A stretch of DNA of 64,000 bases from Noviherbaspirillum pedocola (GTDB lineage: Bacteria > Pseudomonadota > Gammaproteobacteria > Burkholderiales > Burkholderiaceae_D), in the NCBI RefSeq assembly GCF_016632335.1, contig NZ_JAEPBG010000002.1, forward strand, positions 372,001 through 436,000, written 5' to 3'. How positions within the stretch are numbered: the first letter of the stretch is position 1; the number at the start of each line of letters is the position of its first letter. A model generated the notes under the pieces. It ran no database searches, had not been told where the DNA came from, and worked only from the letters and a program-made list of their open reading frames with translations. Shown here piece by piece: positions 26,744-37,000 of the stretch. The position numbers were made by a program, and so were the translations under genes.

Positions 26744-29419
26744 TCACTTCTTCGCGCCGGCCTGTTTCAGCATGTCGCTTACCCGGGCGTGCCCGTTTGC
26801 CGTCGCGGCTGACAGCGCGGTAACGCCTTTTTTCGTTTTGGCATGCAGGTCGGGTTGGTGCGTCAACAGTTCTTTCACCACGTCAGCGTGACCATGTTGC
26901 GCGGCGAGCATCAGGGCGGTGTAACCCTGGCGGTTTGCGGTGTTGACCTGCACACCATGGCGCAGCAGGGCGCCAACCAGGGGAGCATTGCCTTTTTCCG
27001 CAGCATGCATCAGGGCGGTGTTGCGTTCGCTGTCGACGGCGTTGACGTCCGCACCCCAGATCAGCAGCCTGTGCGCACTCTCCTTGTCACCGTTCTTCGC
27101 CGCCATGATCAAGGCGGTGTTGCCATGTTTATCCACACCATCGATCTTTGCGCCGTGCAGAATGAATAGATCCACCATGTCGGGCCCGAATTGCGTCGCC
27201 AGCATCAGCGGTGTTGCGCCGGTGGGACTGGGGGCGTTGACATCGGCCTTGAGGAGCACTAGTTCCCGCACCGCATCCGCCTCCTTGGAATTTGCCAGGC
27301 AATAAGTCAGCGCCGTATAGCCGTCCGGGGTCTTGGCATGCAGATTGGCCCCCAACTTCGCCAGTGCCAGCGCTGCTTCGAAGTGACGGTGCTTCAGCGC
27401 AATGAGCAACGCGGTCGAACCATCGATATGCACGGCATCCAGGTCCGCGCCATGTTGCGCAAGCGCTTGCACCGTGTCGGTGTGACCGTGCATGGCAGCC
27501 AATATCAGCGGCGTGGCGGCGTACTTATCGGCGACGTCCACTTTCATGTTCGTTCCGTTCAGCAGCGCCACCACCGTATCGGTATGGCCGAGCATTGCGG
27601 CCAGCGCCAGCGCGGTATGGCCATCAGGAGTGACGGTCCGCTCGGCGTTGTAGACGGCCATCGTGCCTTTGCTTATCAGCGCCTCCACCACTTCAGCGCA
27701 ATTGAATTTCGCGGCGAACAACAGCGCGGTCCAGCCCACCGCGTTGACGGCATAGGCATCCGCGTCCAGCCGCTGCAGCAGCTTGACCGTGGCAGCTTGC
27801 CCGTTCATCGCGGCAATCATCAATGCCGTCACGCCATCGGCCCGGGCGGCATTGACGTTTGCGCCCAGCTCGTCCAGCAGGCGCACCATGTCGGCATGGC
27901 CTTTCGCCGCCGCGTGGATCAATGCGGTCGCACCATCGAAGCCGGCTGCGTTCACGTCGGCGCCGAGTTTAAAAAGCATGCGCGCGGCCTGGATGTCGCC
28001 GTTTTCCGCGGCAAGCATCAACGGCGTGTGGCCGTTGCCCATGTCGGCGTTCGGTCGCGCGCCGGCCTCGATCAGCAACTCCGCCATCTCCTCGTAGCCA
28101 TGCGATGCCGCTGCGTACAGCGCGCGCTGCAATTCATTCTGCTCAGGAGACGCATGATTCAAAAGCGCCCGTATTGTCCCTTCGTGGTTGGATACTGCCG
28201 CCATCTGCAGCGCGCTCGGACCGTCGTGGACGACCGCGCGCGTGTCCGCGCCATGGTCAAGCAGGACCTGCACGGTGCGTGCATGGCCATTCCTTGCGGC
28301 AAGCATCAGCGGCGTCCACCCACCCTTCATGAAGGCATTCACGCTTGCATTCTGTTTGATCAGCTGTTCCACCATGAGTTGACCTCCCTCGTATGCAAAC
28401 CACATCAGCACGGTGCAGCCGTTGGCTGCCGGAGTGTTGATGTCGACGTTAGACGGCCTCTGGGATGCGTCACCGCTGCTATCGTTGTCTGCGAATATGG
28501 CCTTCATCAGCGATGAAACTTCCTCCGGATCCGGCATCGAAGGAAGGACGGATCCAGACATTGAGGCAGCCATCGTTGCGCCTTCCGCAGCGATGGGCGT
28601 GGCAGGAGAGGCAATCGTCGGCGCAGGAGGGGACGCTTTCAGCGTGTTGGCTGCCGTCGTCAGTGACTTGTTGAAACCGGAGGAGGTGCTGCTCGGCGGG
28701 GTTGAAGCGCTGCTGCTGGCAGCGGCGTCAGCCGAGGGGTCCTCTTTTGTGGACAGAGTCTTTTCCAGCTCGAGGTGGCGATGGAGGCTGGCAAGGTCAG
28801 CCGCTGTCCTGCCCCGCGCATCGCGTAGAGCGCGGTCTGCGCCGGCGGTGAGCAGTGCCTGAACCGCTTCGGAATGATTGGTGATGGCAGCCATCATCAA
28901 TGGCGTTAAGCCGCTGTCGCTTTGCGCATTTACCCCGGCGCCGTGCGCCAGCAGCAATTTTATCGATCCGAGCTGGCCGGCAAGGGCGGCTGCCCGCAGA
29001 GCCATATCCTTGTTTTGCTGCGAGACCTGTTTTGTGATGAGCAACGCAAGCACCCTCTCATGACCCTGTTCGGCTGCGATACCCAGCGCCGTTTTGCCGT
29101 AAGCGGGGTCTACCGCATTGGGGTCCGCCTGACCGTCTTCCAGCAGCTCCATTACCGCGGTGATGTTGCCGGCTTCCGCCGCCAGGCACAGTTGCGAGCG
29201 TGGCGATGCCAGGGATGGCCCGGAAGACAGCGTTTGCCCGGTGTTGGCGCTGGCGGAGTGATTGGAAGGGTAGGTCGTGCTGACCGATGAGCTCGCGCTG
29301 CTATGCACCTTTGGGGTAGCGGCTTGATTCTGGCCGATAGGCGCTGACACTGAAGGAGGTGTTGAAGAAGACGCGGACTGCGATGAAGCGGAAGGCGATT
29401 TGTTGGCGCTTGTAGCCAT
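26744..29419 (-). CDS. Large ankyrin-repeat protein
   Basis: 891 residues from ATG at 29419 (GGAG upstream); a longer frame to 29512 lacks a ribosome site. Residues 1-75 are a Ser/Thr/Ala/Gln-rich disordered head with no signal peptide. A short ankyrin block follows (about 80-220), then a Ser/Ala/Pro-rich linker, then about fifteen further ankyrin repeats of 33 residues (pattern GxTPLMLAAxxGHxxxVxxLLxxGADVNA) to the end. Ankyrin arrays bind proteins. The large size, disordered head and missing signal fit either an intracellular scaffold or a secreted effector; which one cannot be told from sequence. No secretion-system gene is near. Confidence 0.9.
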   Translation of the reverse strand: MATSANKSPSASSQSASSSTPPSVSAPIGQNQAATPKVHSSASSSVSTTYPSNHSASANTGQTLSSGPSLASPRSQLCLAAEAGNITAVMELLEDGQADPNAVDPAYGKTALGIAAEQGHERVLALLITKQVSQQNKDMALRAAALAGQLGSIKLLLAHGAGVNAQSDSGLTPLMMAAITNHSEAVQALLTAGADRALRDARGRTAADLASLHRHLELEKTLSTKEDPSADAAASSSASTPPSSTSSGFNKSLTTAANTLKASPPAPTIASPATPIAAEGATMAASMSGSVLPSMPDPEEVSSLMKAIFADNDSSGDASQRPSNVDINTPAANGCTVLMWFAYEGGQLMVEQLIKQNASVNAFMKGGWTPLMLAARNGHARTVQVLLDHGADTRAVVHDGPSALQMAAVSNHEGTIRALLNHASPEQNELQRALYAAASHGYEEMAELLIEAGARPNADMGNGHTPLMLAAENGDIQAARMLFKLGADVNAAGFDGATALIHAAAKGHADMVRLLDELGANVNAARADGVTALMIAAMNGQAATVKLLQRLDADAYAVNAVGWTALLFAAKFNCAEVVEALISKGTMAVYNAERTVTPDGHTALALAAMLGHTDTVVALLNGTNMKVDVADKYAATPLILAAMHGHTDTVQALAQHGADLDAVHIDGSTALLIALKHRHFEAALALAKLGANLHAKTPDGYTALTYCLANSKEADAVRELVLLKADVNAPSPTGATPLMLATQFGPDMVDLFILHGAKIDGVDKHGNTALIMAAKNGDKESAHRLLIWGADVNAVDSERNTALMHAAEKGNAPLVGALLRHGVQVNTANRQGYTALMLAAQHGHADVVKELLTHQPDLHAKTKKGVTALSAATANGHARVSDMLKQAGAKK

Positions 29420-29770
29420 TGGCTGTGCTCCACGAGGTTGGGAATGCGATGGATGAGGGTAAGCATCCTGCTCGGCATGCTTCGAGACGCAGGGGCGGCT
29501 TGGTAACGGCATGGAAGAAGCCGCTCAAGGCTCCGACCAGAAGTTCGGATGGCGGCAAGCGGCATTACGGATGCAATGCGACATGACTGCGCAGCGCCGA
29601 AGGCTCTGCGCCGGCAGACGCCGCGCCCGTTTGGCAGCCCTTGCCGCCGGTGGAAATCGCGAATGAATTCGATCAGCGATCCACGAAAACAATGTGATGC
29701 GCACCATGCAAACCTCTGTATAATTTTGAACGGTCGTGCTTTTTAGACGCATAACATCAAAGGAGGCAGC
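29420..29770. promoter_or_regulatory. Divergent control region: ankyrin gene / acyl-CoA operon
   Basis: About 350 bases between divergent genes. A consensus -10 TATAAT lies at 29719-29724, about 47 bases before the first dehydrogenase ATG, with only a weak -35. AAAGGAGG just before the ATG is an excellent ribosome site. No operator palindrome was obvious. Confidence 0.5.
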
Positions 29771-30967
29771 ATGGATTTGAACTACAGCGCGGAGGACACC
29801 GCCTTCCGCGACGAGGTCAGGGCCTTTCTCGAGGCGAATCTTCCGAAGGATCTGCAGCACAAGGTGCTCAATCACAAGCGTCTTTCCAAGGACGACTACG
29901 TGCGCTGGCATAAGATCGTCGCCAAGCAGGGCTGGGTCGGCACCGGCTGGCCGGTCGAATACGGCGGCACCGGCTGGAATGCGGCGCAGCGCCACATCTG
30001 GGAAGAGGAATGCGCGCGTGCCGGCACACCGCCTATCCTGCCTTTCGGCGTCAACATGGTGGCGCCGGTGATCATGGCGTTCGGCAATGAAGCGCAGAAG
30101 CGCCATTACCTGCCGCGTATCCTGAATTGCGACGACTGGTGGTGCCAGGGCTATTCCGAGCCGGGCTCGGGTTCGGACCTGGCGTCGCTGAAGACCCGCG
30201 CCGAGCGCCAGGGCGACCACTACGTCGTCAACGGCCAGAAAACCTGGACCACGCTCGGCCAGCATGCCGACATGATCTTCTGCCTGGTGCGCACCGATCC
30301 GGGCGCGCGCAAGCAGGAAGGCATCTCTTTCCTGCTGATCGACATGAAGACGCCCGGCATCACGGTGCGACCGATCATCATGCTCGATGAAGAACATGAA
30401 GTGAACGAGGTGTTCTTCGATAACGTGAAGGTCCCGGTCGAGAATCTGATCGGCGAAGAGAACAAGGGCTGGACTTACGCCAAATACCTGCTCGGCCACG
30501 AGCGCACCAACATCGCCGCGGTCGGCCGCGCCAAGCGCGAGCTGCAGTTCCTGAAGCGCATCGCGGGCGAGCACATGAAGAACGGCAAGCCCATCATCGA
30601 GGACCCGGTGTTCGCCTCCAAGGTGGCTGCGCTGGAAATCGACATCATGGCGCTGGAAGTGACCGTGCTGAAGGTGATCTCTGAAGACAGCAAGCGCCGC
30701 GGCCCGGGCCCGGAAGCCTCGATGCTGAAGGTCAAGGGCACCGAGATCCAGCAGATGCTGACCGAGCTGATGGTGGAAGCCGTCGGCCCCTACAGCCTGC
30801 CTTTCGACAAGAACTACCTCGAAGGTCATGCCGAGCACAGCATCGCCGGCGACGACGATGCGGCGCCGCTTGCGCCTTACTACTTCAACTTCCGCAAGAC
30901 CTCGATCTACGGCGGTTCGAACGAAATCCAGAAAAACATCATTTCCCAGATGATCCTGGGGCTGTGA
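29771..30967 (+). CDS. Acyl-CoA dehydrogenase, large subunit type (pimeloyl-CoA dehydrogenase-like)
   Basis: 398 residues. Acyl-CoA dehydrogenase fold with FAD/substrate motifs: WCQGYSEPGSGSDLASLKTRAE, VNGQKTWTTLGQHAD, FFDNVKVPVENLIGEENKGW and the C-terminal TSIYGGSNEIQKNIISQMILGL. The closest architecture I know is the large subunit of heteromeric dehydrogenases such as PimC. It is followed 10 bases later by a second, shorter-motif dehydrogenase, a pair typical of an alpha-beta enzyme. Substrate is probably a dicarboxylyl- or branched acyl-CoA; not determinable here. Confidence 0.9.
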   Translation: MDLNYSAEDTAFRDEVRAFLEANLPKDLQHKVLNHKRLSKDDYVRWHKIVAKQGWVGTGWPVEYGGTGWNAAQRHIWEEECARAGTPPILPFGVNMVAPVIMAFGNEAQKRHYLPRILNCDDWWCQGYSEPGSGSDLASLKTRAERQGDHYVVNGQKTWTTLGQHADMIFCLVRTDPGARKQEGISFLLIDMKTPGITVRPIIMLDEEHEVNEVFFDNVKVPVENLIGEENKGWTYAKYLLGHERTNIAAVGRAKRELQFLKRIAGEHMKNGKPIIEDPVFASKVAALEIDIMALEVTVLKVISEDSKRRGPGPEASMLKVKGTEIQQMLTELMVEAVGPYSLPFDKNYLEGHAEHSIAGDDDAAPLAPYYFNFRKTSIYGGSNEIQKNIISQMILGL

Positions 30968-30977
30968 GGAGACGCGC

Positions 30978-32105
30978 ATGGACTTTGAATTCACCCAGGA
31001 ACAGCAGCAGTTCGCCGACGCGCTGCGGCGCTGGATCGACAAGGATTATTCCTTCGAGACGCGCAAGAAGATCATGCATTCCGAGACCGGCGTTTCCGCC
31101 GAAGCCTGGAACACGCTGGTCGAGCTCGGCATGACAGCGTTGCCGGTGCCGGAAGAGCAGGGCGGCTTCAACGGCAGCGCGGTGGACATGCTGCTGGTGA
31201 TGAAGGAACTGGGCCGCGGCCTCCTGATCGAGCCGTATCTGGCTACCGTCACCGGTGCGCATTTCCTGAAGCTTGCCGGCGGCCAGGAAAGCCTGCTCGA
31301 ACAAGTCGCTGGCGGCGAATTGAAGCTGGCCTGCGCGCTCGGTGAAAAGCAGTCGCGCTACGACCTGTTCGACATCGCCACCCGCGCATCCAGGGACGGC
31401 AGCGGCTATTCGCTCAGCGGCGCCAAGTGCGTGGTGATCCACGGCGGCCAGGCTGACAGGCTGATCGTCTCGGCCCGCACCGGCGGCGGCCAGCGCGATA
31501 CCGACGGCATCTCGCTGTTCGTCGTCGATGCGAATGCTGGAGGCGTAGAGCGCCGGGATTACCGCACCATCGACGGTCAGCGCGCGGCGGACATCGTCTT
31601 CTCGAATGCGCCGGCGCAATTGCTCGGCACGGAAGGCCAGGGCTGGGATGTGCTGGACGCCGGCGCCGACTATGCCGCTACGCTCTTGTGCGCCGAAGCG
31701 GTCGGCATCATGGAAGCGCTGAACGCGGCCACGCTGGAATACCTGAAGACGCGCCAGCAGTTCGGCGTGCCGATCGGCAAATTTCAGGCGCTGCAGCACC
31801 GGATGGCGGAAATGTTCATGCAGTACCAGCAGGCCAGTTCGCTGGCGACGCTGGCTGCGGTGAAGGTTTCGTCGGATGACGTCATCGAGCGCCGGCGCAC
31901 GGTGTCGGCAGCCAAGGCGCGCGTTGGCCAGTCCGGCCGCTACGTCGGCCAGCAGGCGGTGCAGCTCCACGGCGGAATGGGCGTGACCGACGAACTCGCG
32001 GCGGCGCACCTGTTCAAGCGCCTGGCCATGATCGAGCAGACGCTGGGCGATGTGGACTATCACCTTGCGCGCTTCGCGTCCCAGCCGGGCTTCGCGACTT
32101 CCTGA
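30978..32105 (+). CDS. Acyl-CoA dehydrogenase, small subunit type
   Basis: 375 residues; GAGGAG before ATG. N-terminal [22 protein letters not shown], central [24 protein letters not shown]-terminal [24 protein letters not shown] and [18 protein letters not shown]. The usual catalytic-base and FAD-binding GGS loops of the large subunit are weaker, in line with a partner subunit (PimD-like). It lies between the large subunit and two MaoC hydratase genes, so the operon supplies dehydrogenation and hydration of an acyl-CoA. Confidence 0.88.
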   Translation: MDFEFTQEQQQFADALRRWIDKDYSFETRKKIMHSETGVSAEAWNTLVELGMTALPVPEEQGGFNGSAVDMLLVMKELGRGLLIEPYLATVTGAHFLKLAGGQESLLEQVAGGELKLACALGEKQSRYDLFDIATRASRDGSGYSLSGAKCVVIHGGQADRLIVSARTGGGQRDTDGISLFVVDANAGGVERRDYRTIDGQRAADIVFSNAPAQLLGTEGQGWDVLDAGADYAATLLCAEAVGIMEALNAATLEYLKTRQQFGVPIGKFQALQHRMAEMFMQYQQASSLATLAAVKVSSDDVIERRRTVSAAKARVGQSGRYVGQQAVQLHGGMGVTDELAAAHLFKRLAMIEQTLGDVDYHLARFASQPGFATS

Positions 32106-32127
32106 AACCCGACAAGACGGAGACACG

Positions 32128-32589
32128 ATGGCGCAGATCGAATGGTATTTCGAGGACTTCGAACCGGGACGAACCATTGAAGTCGGTTCGCGCACCCTGA
32201 ACGAGGAAGAGATCCTGGCCTTCGCCAGCCAGTTCGACCCGCAGCCCTTCCACGTGGACAAGGATGCGGCGGCGGGGTCGATCTACGGCGGCATCATCGC
32301 CAGCGGCTGGCATACCTGCGCGCTGATGATGCGCATGATGGTGGACGGCTTTCTTTCCACCGCTGCCAGCCTGGGCTCGCCGGGTGTGGATGAGATCCGC
32401 TGGATGCGGCCGGTGCGTCCGGGCGACACCTTGAGCGTCAGCTCCACGGTGCTCGATGCCAGGGAATCCAGCAGCAAGCCGGATCGCGGCGTGGTGCACA
32501 CCATGTGGCAAGCGAAGAACCAGCACGGCGAAACCGTGGCCACCGTCAAGGGCATGGGCATGTTCCTGAAGCGGCCGGTCGAGGCCTGA
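32128..32589 (+). CDS. MaoC-family hydratase
   Basis: 153 residues from ATG at 32128 (ACGGAGACAC before it). Hot-dog fold with the hydratase motif [32 protein letters not shown], where Asp and His are the expected catalytic pair, and the (R)-hydratase-like strand [14 protein letters not shown]. It should hydrate an enoyl-CoA formed by the upstream dehydrogenases. Spaced 22 bases from the dehydrogenase stop. Confidence 0.88.
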   Translation: MAQIEWYFEDFEPGRTIEVGSRTLNEEEILAFASQFDPQPFHVDKDAAAGSIYGGIIASGWHTCALMMRMMVDGFLSTAASLGSPGVDEIRWMRPVRPGDTLSVSSTVLDARESSSKPDRGVVHTMWQAKNQHGETVATVKGMGMFLKRPVEA

Positions 32590-32673
32590 GTCCGAACTTA
32601 AAGCAGACCCGGCGCGCGTCGCAGTGGCAATGTCGCTGCGACGCGCGCATACACATCAATGAACGGAGACAGC

Positions 32674-33129
32674 ATGCGTGAAATCGCGAACCTCGCCGAG
32701 CTGAAGGCGCTGGTGGGGCAGGAAGTGGCGGTATCGGACTGGACCACGATCACCCAGGAGCAGGTCAACCAGTTCGCCGAAGCGACCGGCGACCATCAAT
32801 GGATCCACGTCGATCCCGAGCGCAGCCGGCGCGAGTCGCCCTTCGGCGCTCCGGTCGCGCATGGCTTCCTGACGCTGTCGCTGCTGCCGATGATGATGGC
32901 CAGCGCGATCCGCATGAGCGACGTGAAGATGGGCGTGAACTACGGTTTGAACAAAGTGCGCTTTCCGGCGCCGGTGCCGGTAGGCAGCCGCGTGCGCGCG
33001 CGCTGCAAGCTGCTGACGGTAGAAGATATCGAAGGCGGCGCGCAGCTGACCTGGCAGGTGACGATGGAGCGCGAGGGCAGCGACAAGCCGGTGTGCGTGG
33101 CGGAGTCGATTGCGCGTCGGTACACCTGA
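32674..33129 (+). CDS. MaoC-family hydratase (NodN-like)
   Basis: 151 residues from ATG at 32674 with CGGAGACAGC before it. N-terminal LKALVGQEVAVSDWTTITQEQVNQFAEATGDHQWIHVDPERS carries the Asp/His hydratase motif, then PFGAPVAHGFLTLSLLP and MGVNYGLNKVRFPAPVPVGSRVRA, the NodN/MaoC signature. It is the last gene of the acyl-CoA operon. Two MaoC proteins may form a heterodimer or act on different substrates. Confidence 0.9.
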   Translation: MREIANLAELKALVGQEVAVSDWTTITQEQVNQFAEATGDHQWIHVDPERSRRESPFGAPVAHGFLTLSLLPMMMASAIRMSDVKMGVNYGLNKVRFPAPVPVGSRVRARCKLLTVEDIEGGAQLTWQVTMEREGSDKPVCVAESIARRYT

Positions 33130-33153
33130 GTCTTTGCGAACGTCGCAATTGAC

Positions 33154-33220
33154 GTAGGGCCTGCTCCGCCCACGCCGTCTCCGGTTCATCAATGAGACGC
33201 GTGGGTGGAGCAGGCCCTAC
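33154..33220. repeat. Intergenic inverted repeat between convergent genes
   Basis: Arms 33154-33181 and 33194-33220 (start GTAGGGCCTGCTCC) are reverse complements apart from one mismatch and one bulged base, with a 12-base loop. It separates the convergent MaoC and GST genes and can end transcripts from both sides. Sequence-related half elements recur at 37658-37716. Confidence 0.85.
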
Positions 33221-33229
33221 CCATTTCCT

Positions 33230-33922
33230 TTACCGCTTCGCGTACTGCGTCGCGCCGAACAGCATCTCGCGCGACTTGTCATCAGTGATGGGCTTGCGTC
33301 TATCCGCCAGCACCTGCACACCGCGCTGCACTGCCGGCCGCGCTTCGATCGCCTCGAACCAGCGCTTCAGTTCCGGGAATTCATTGATGTCCACGCCCTG
33401 GTTCTGCCAGCTGCGCAGCCACGGCCAGGTCGCGATGTCGGCAATGGTGTATTCGCTGCCGGCCAGATAGCCTTCCTTCGCCACCTGCCGATCGATCACG
33501 CCATACAAACGCTTCGCTTCATTCGTATAACGATCGATGCCGTACTGGACCTTCTCCGGCGCATACATGCGGAAGTGATGCGCCTGGCCCAGCATCGGGC
33601 CGACGCCGCCCATCTGGAACATCAGCCATTGCAGCGTATTGAAGCGCTCGCGGTCGGTATTACCGAGGAACTGACCAGTCTTGCCGGCCAGGTAGACAAG
33701 GATCGCGCCGGACTCGAACATCGAGATCGGCTTGCCGTCGGGACCGTCGGCGTCAACGATGGCGGGCATCTTGTTGTTCGGAGAAATGGCCAGGAACTCG
33801 GGCTTGAACTGGTCGCCGGCGCCGATGTCGATGGCATGCACCTGATAGGGCAGGCCGGTTTCCTCCAGCATGATGTGAACCTTGTGGCCGTTGGGCGTGG
33901 GCCAGGAATAGACGTCGATCAT
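33230..33922 (-). CDS. Glutathione S-transferase, YfcG/YghU (Nu) class
   Basis: 230 residues from ATG at 33922, with AGAGGAA before it. The start MIDVYSWPTPNGHKVHIMLEETGLPY is the thioredoxin-fold half of Nu-class GSTs, where TPNG replaces the catalytic Tyr/Ser and a Thr/Asn stabilises glutathione. SPNNKMPAIVD and SMFESGAILVYLA are the glutathione site, and YTIADIATWPWLRSW is the helical C-domain. Known members act as disulfide-bond oxidoreductases using two glutathiones. Single gene convergent with the acyl-CoA operon. Confidence 0.9.
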   Translation of the reverse strand: MIDVYSWPTPNGHKVHIMLEETGLPYQVHAIDIGAGDQFKPEFLAISPNNKMPAIVDADGPDGKPISMFESGAILVYLAGKTGQFLGNTDRERFNTLQWLMFQMGGVGPMLGQAHHFRMYAPEKVQYGIDRYTNEAKRLYGVIDRQVAKEGYLAGSEYTIADIATWPWLRSWQNQGVDINEFPELKRWFEAIEARPAVQRGVQVLADRRKPITDDKSREMLFGATQYAKR

Positions 33923-34034
33923 GTTTCCTCTTGTTGGGTATCTGCTTGTATTGTCGGGGTGAAGGCTTGCAAAAGCGCTGCAGATTATGCAGCGCTTCGC
34001 GAAGCTTTGCAGCGAGCAGCTTGGGCAGGCATGC

Positions 34035-37000
34035 TCACCAGGTATCAATGAAACCGCGCTTCTTGCCTTCGCGCGGTGCCGGCTTGGGCACTGACTTCAG
34101 CCCGCGCAGTATCCAGCCGCGGGTCTCGGCAGGATCGATCACATCGTCGATCTCGAGATACGAGGCCATGTTGATCGCCTTGCCGGTCTCGTAAGCCTTG
34201 TCCACCATGATGCGGAATTGCCGTTCACGTTCATCCGGATCAGCGATGGCCTCGAGCTCCTTGCGATAGCCAAGCCGGATCGAGCCTTCGATGCCCATTG
34301 CGCCGAACTCCGCGCTGGGCCAGGCGATGGTAAAGAAGGGCGCGCCAAAGCTGCCGGCGGCCATCGATTGCGCGCCCAGGCCATAGCCCTTGCGCAGCAC
34401 GACGGTGTAGAAGGGTACGGTCACGCTTGCGGCAGTGACGAACATGCGCGACACATGCCGCACCATGCCCGTGGCTTCGGCCTGTGGCCCGACCATGAAG
34501 CCGGGCGTGTCGCATAGCGAGACGATCGGCAGATCGAAGGCGTCGCACAACTGCATGAAGCGGGCCGCCTTGTCGGCCGCATCGGCATCGATGGCGCCGC
34601 CGAGATGCGCCGGATTATTGGCAATCAGCCCGAGCGGCCGGCCTTCGATGCGCACCAGCGCGGTGAGGATGCCCACGCCGAATTCACGGCGCAATTCCAG
34701 CACCGATCCGGCATCGGCAAGCAGTTCCATCACACGGCGCATGTCATAGACGCGCGAGCGGTTTTCCGGCACCGCATGGCGCAGCAGGCGCTGGTCGGCG
34801 CACTGCCAATCCGCGATCGGGCCCTGGAAATAGGACAGGTATTGCTTCGCCACCCGCACCGCTTCGGCTTCATCGGCGACGACGATATCGATGACGCCGT
34901 TCGGGCTCTGCATGGCCACCGGCCCGACTTCCTCGGGCGCATACACGCCCAGGCCACCGCCTTCAATCATCGCCGGGCCGCCCATGCCGATGGTGGCGTT
35001 ATTCGTGGCGATGATCACGTCGCTGCAGCCGAGGAAGGCGGCATTGCCAGCGAAGCAGCGGCCAGAGACGATGCCGATACGCGGCACAAGGCCGGACAGC
35101 CGCGCATAGGCGGCAAACGAGGTGCAGTCCAGCCCGGCGACCAGCAAGGCATCGGTGTCGCCCGGCCGGCCGCCGCCGCCTTCGGTGAAGAAGATCACCG
35201 GCAGCCGCCATTGTTCGGCCAGGCGCAGCATGCGGTCGGTCTTCTTGTGGTTCATCATGCCCTGCGTGCCGGCCATCACCGTGTAGTCGTAGGCCAGCAC
35301 CATGCAGCGCGCGCGCTCCTCATCGAACAGGTCGCCATTGACGCTGGCGATACCGGAGACGAGGCCGTCGGCCGGGCTGATGCGGAGCAGCTCATCCATC
35401 GGTCGCCGCCGGCGCTGCGCCGCAAGCGCCAGCGCGCCGTATTCGTGCAATGAGTCGGCGTCGCACAGGTCAGCGAGGTTCTCCCGTGCGGTGCGCTGGC
35501 CGGTCTTGCGGCGTCTTGCGACCGCATCCGGCCGCGCCGCATCCAGGCCGATGGCATGACGTTCGAGTGCTTCGCGCAGGTCGGTGCGGATCGCATCGGG
35601 ATCGGCTTCCTCTTCCACCAGCGCGTCCACGCTGTCCTGCTGCGCCGGTTCGACATGGCACAGCGCATCGCCAGCGCTCAGCATGTCGCCGATGCCGGCA
35701 GCGAGCAGACGCACGATGCCGCCAAATGCCGCGTGCACCAGGTGCTCCATTTTCATCGCTTCCAGCACGGCGACTTGCTGGCCGGGACGCATCACATCGC
35801 CTACGTTGACATCGATGCTGACGACACGCCCCGGCATGGTCGCAACGACCGGCGTCGTATGCGGCGGTACATGTTGAGCGCCATGCGTTTGCGCTGCGCC
35901 ATGCTGCTGTGCGGCTTGCGCCGCCGCGTATGGCAGGGCTGTTTGCGGAAGCGACCTACGCGCTTCAGCCATGGCAGCCACGAGCTCCCTGCCATGACGC
36001 TCGATGAAGCGCGTATCGATGCGACCCGCTGCGGCTTCCGGATGGCGTAGCAGCGCGCGCAGAAAATCGAGGTTGCTGTCCACGCCATCGAGCCGGAATT
36101 CATCCAGCGCGGCTACGGCGCGTGCCCAGGCATCGTCAAGGCGCGGGCCGCTGGCGACGACCTTGGCCAGCAGCGAGTCGAATCCCGGGTGGATGGTATA
36201 GCCGGTGTAGCCATAGCCATCGACGCGTACTCCAGGCCCACCCGGCACTTCATAGGTCGCGATCGTGCCTGCGGCCGGCATGGCTTGGCCATCCGGCGTC
36301 ATCGATTCGACGTTGACGCGGCATTGGATGGCATAAGCTTTCGGCGTGGCAATCGCTTCCTGCGTCAGACCGAGCTCGTCCAGCGTGGCGCCGCCGGCGA
36401 TAGCCAGTTGCGCGCGCACCAGGTCGATGCCTGTAACTTCTTCGGTCACCGTATGTTCGACCTGCAGCCGCGGATTGGCTTCAATGAACGCATAGGCGCC
36501 GCGCTCGCCGCCGTGGAGATCGACCAGGAATTCAAGGGTGGCAAGGCTGGCGTAGCGCGTGGCGCAGGCCATTGCGATGGCGTCGGCGATGATGCGGTCG
36601 CGAAGCGCGGGTGCGAGCCAGGGACTGGGCGCAATCTCCACCAGCTTCTGATTGCGCCGCTGCAGCGTGCATTCCCGCTCCCACAGATGCGATACGCCGC
36701 CCTGGCCATCGGCGATGATCTGCACTTCGATATGGCGTGCCATGGACATCAGGCGCTCCACATACAGCGCGCCATTGCCGAAGGCAGCCAGCGCTTCCGA
36801 CTCGCAGCGGCGCCAGGCCTCGTCAAGATCGCGCCCATCCAGCACCGCGCGCATGCCGCGCCCACCACCGCCAGCGACGGCCTTGATCATGATGGCGGCA
36901 TCCGGTCCCTGACTTGCCATGAAGGCGCGCGCTTCTTCCAGCGTGACGCGTCCGGTGCCAGGAATCACCGGCACATCGAGCCGCTGCGCCAGCGCACGCG

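Noticed and set aside
29525-31042. 505-codon minus-strand frame opposite the first acyl-CoA dehydrogenase
   Set aside because: Shadow; the plus-strand dehydrogenase has an ideal ribosome site and all family motifs.
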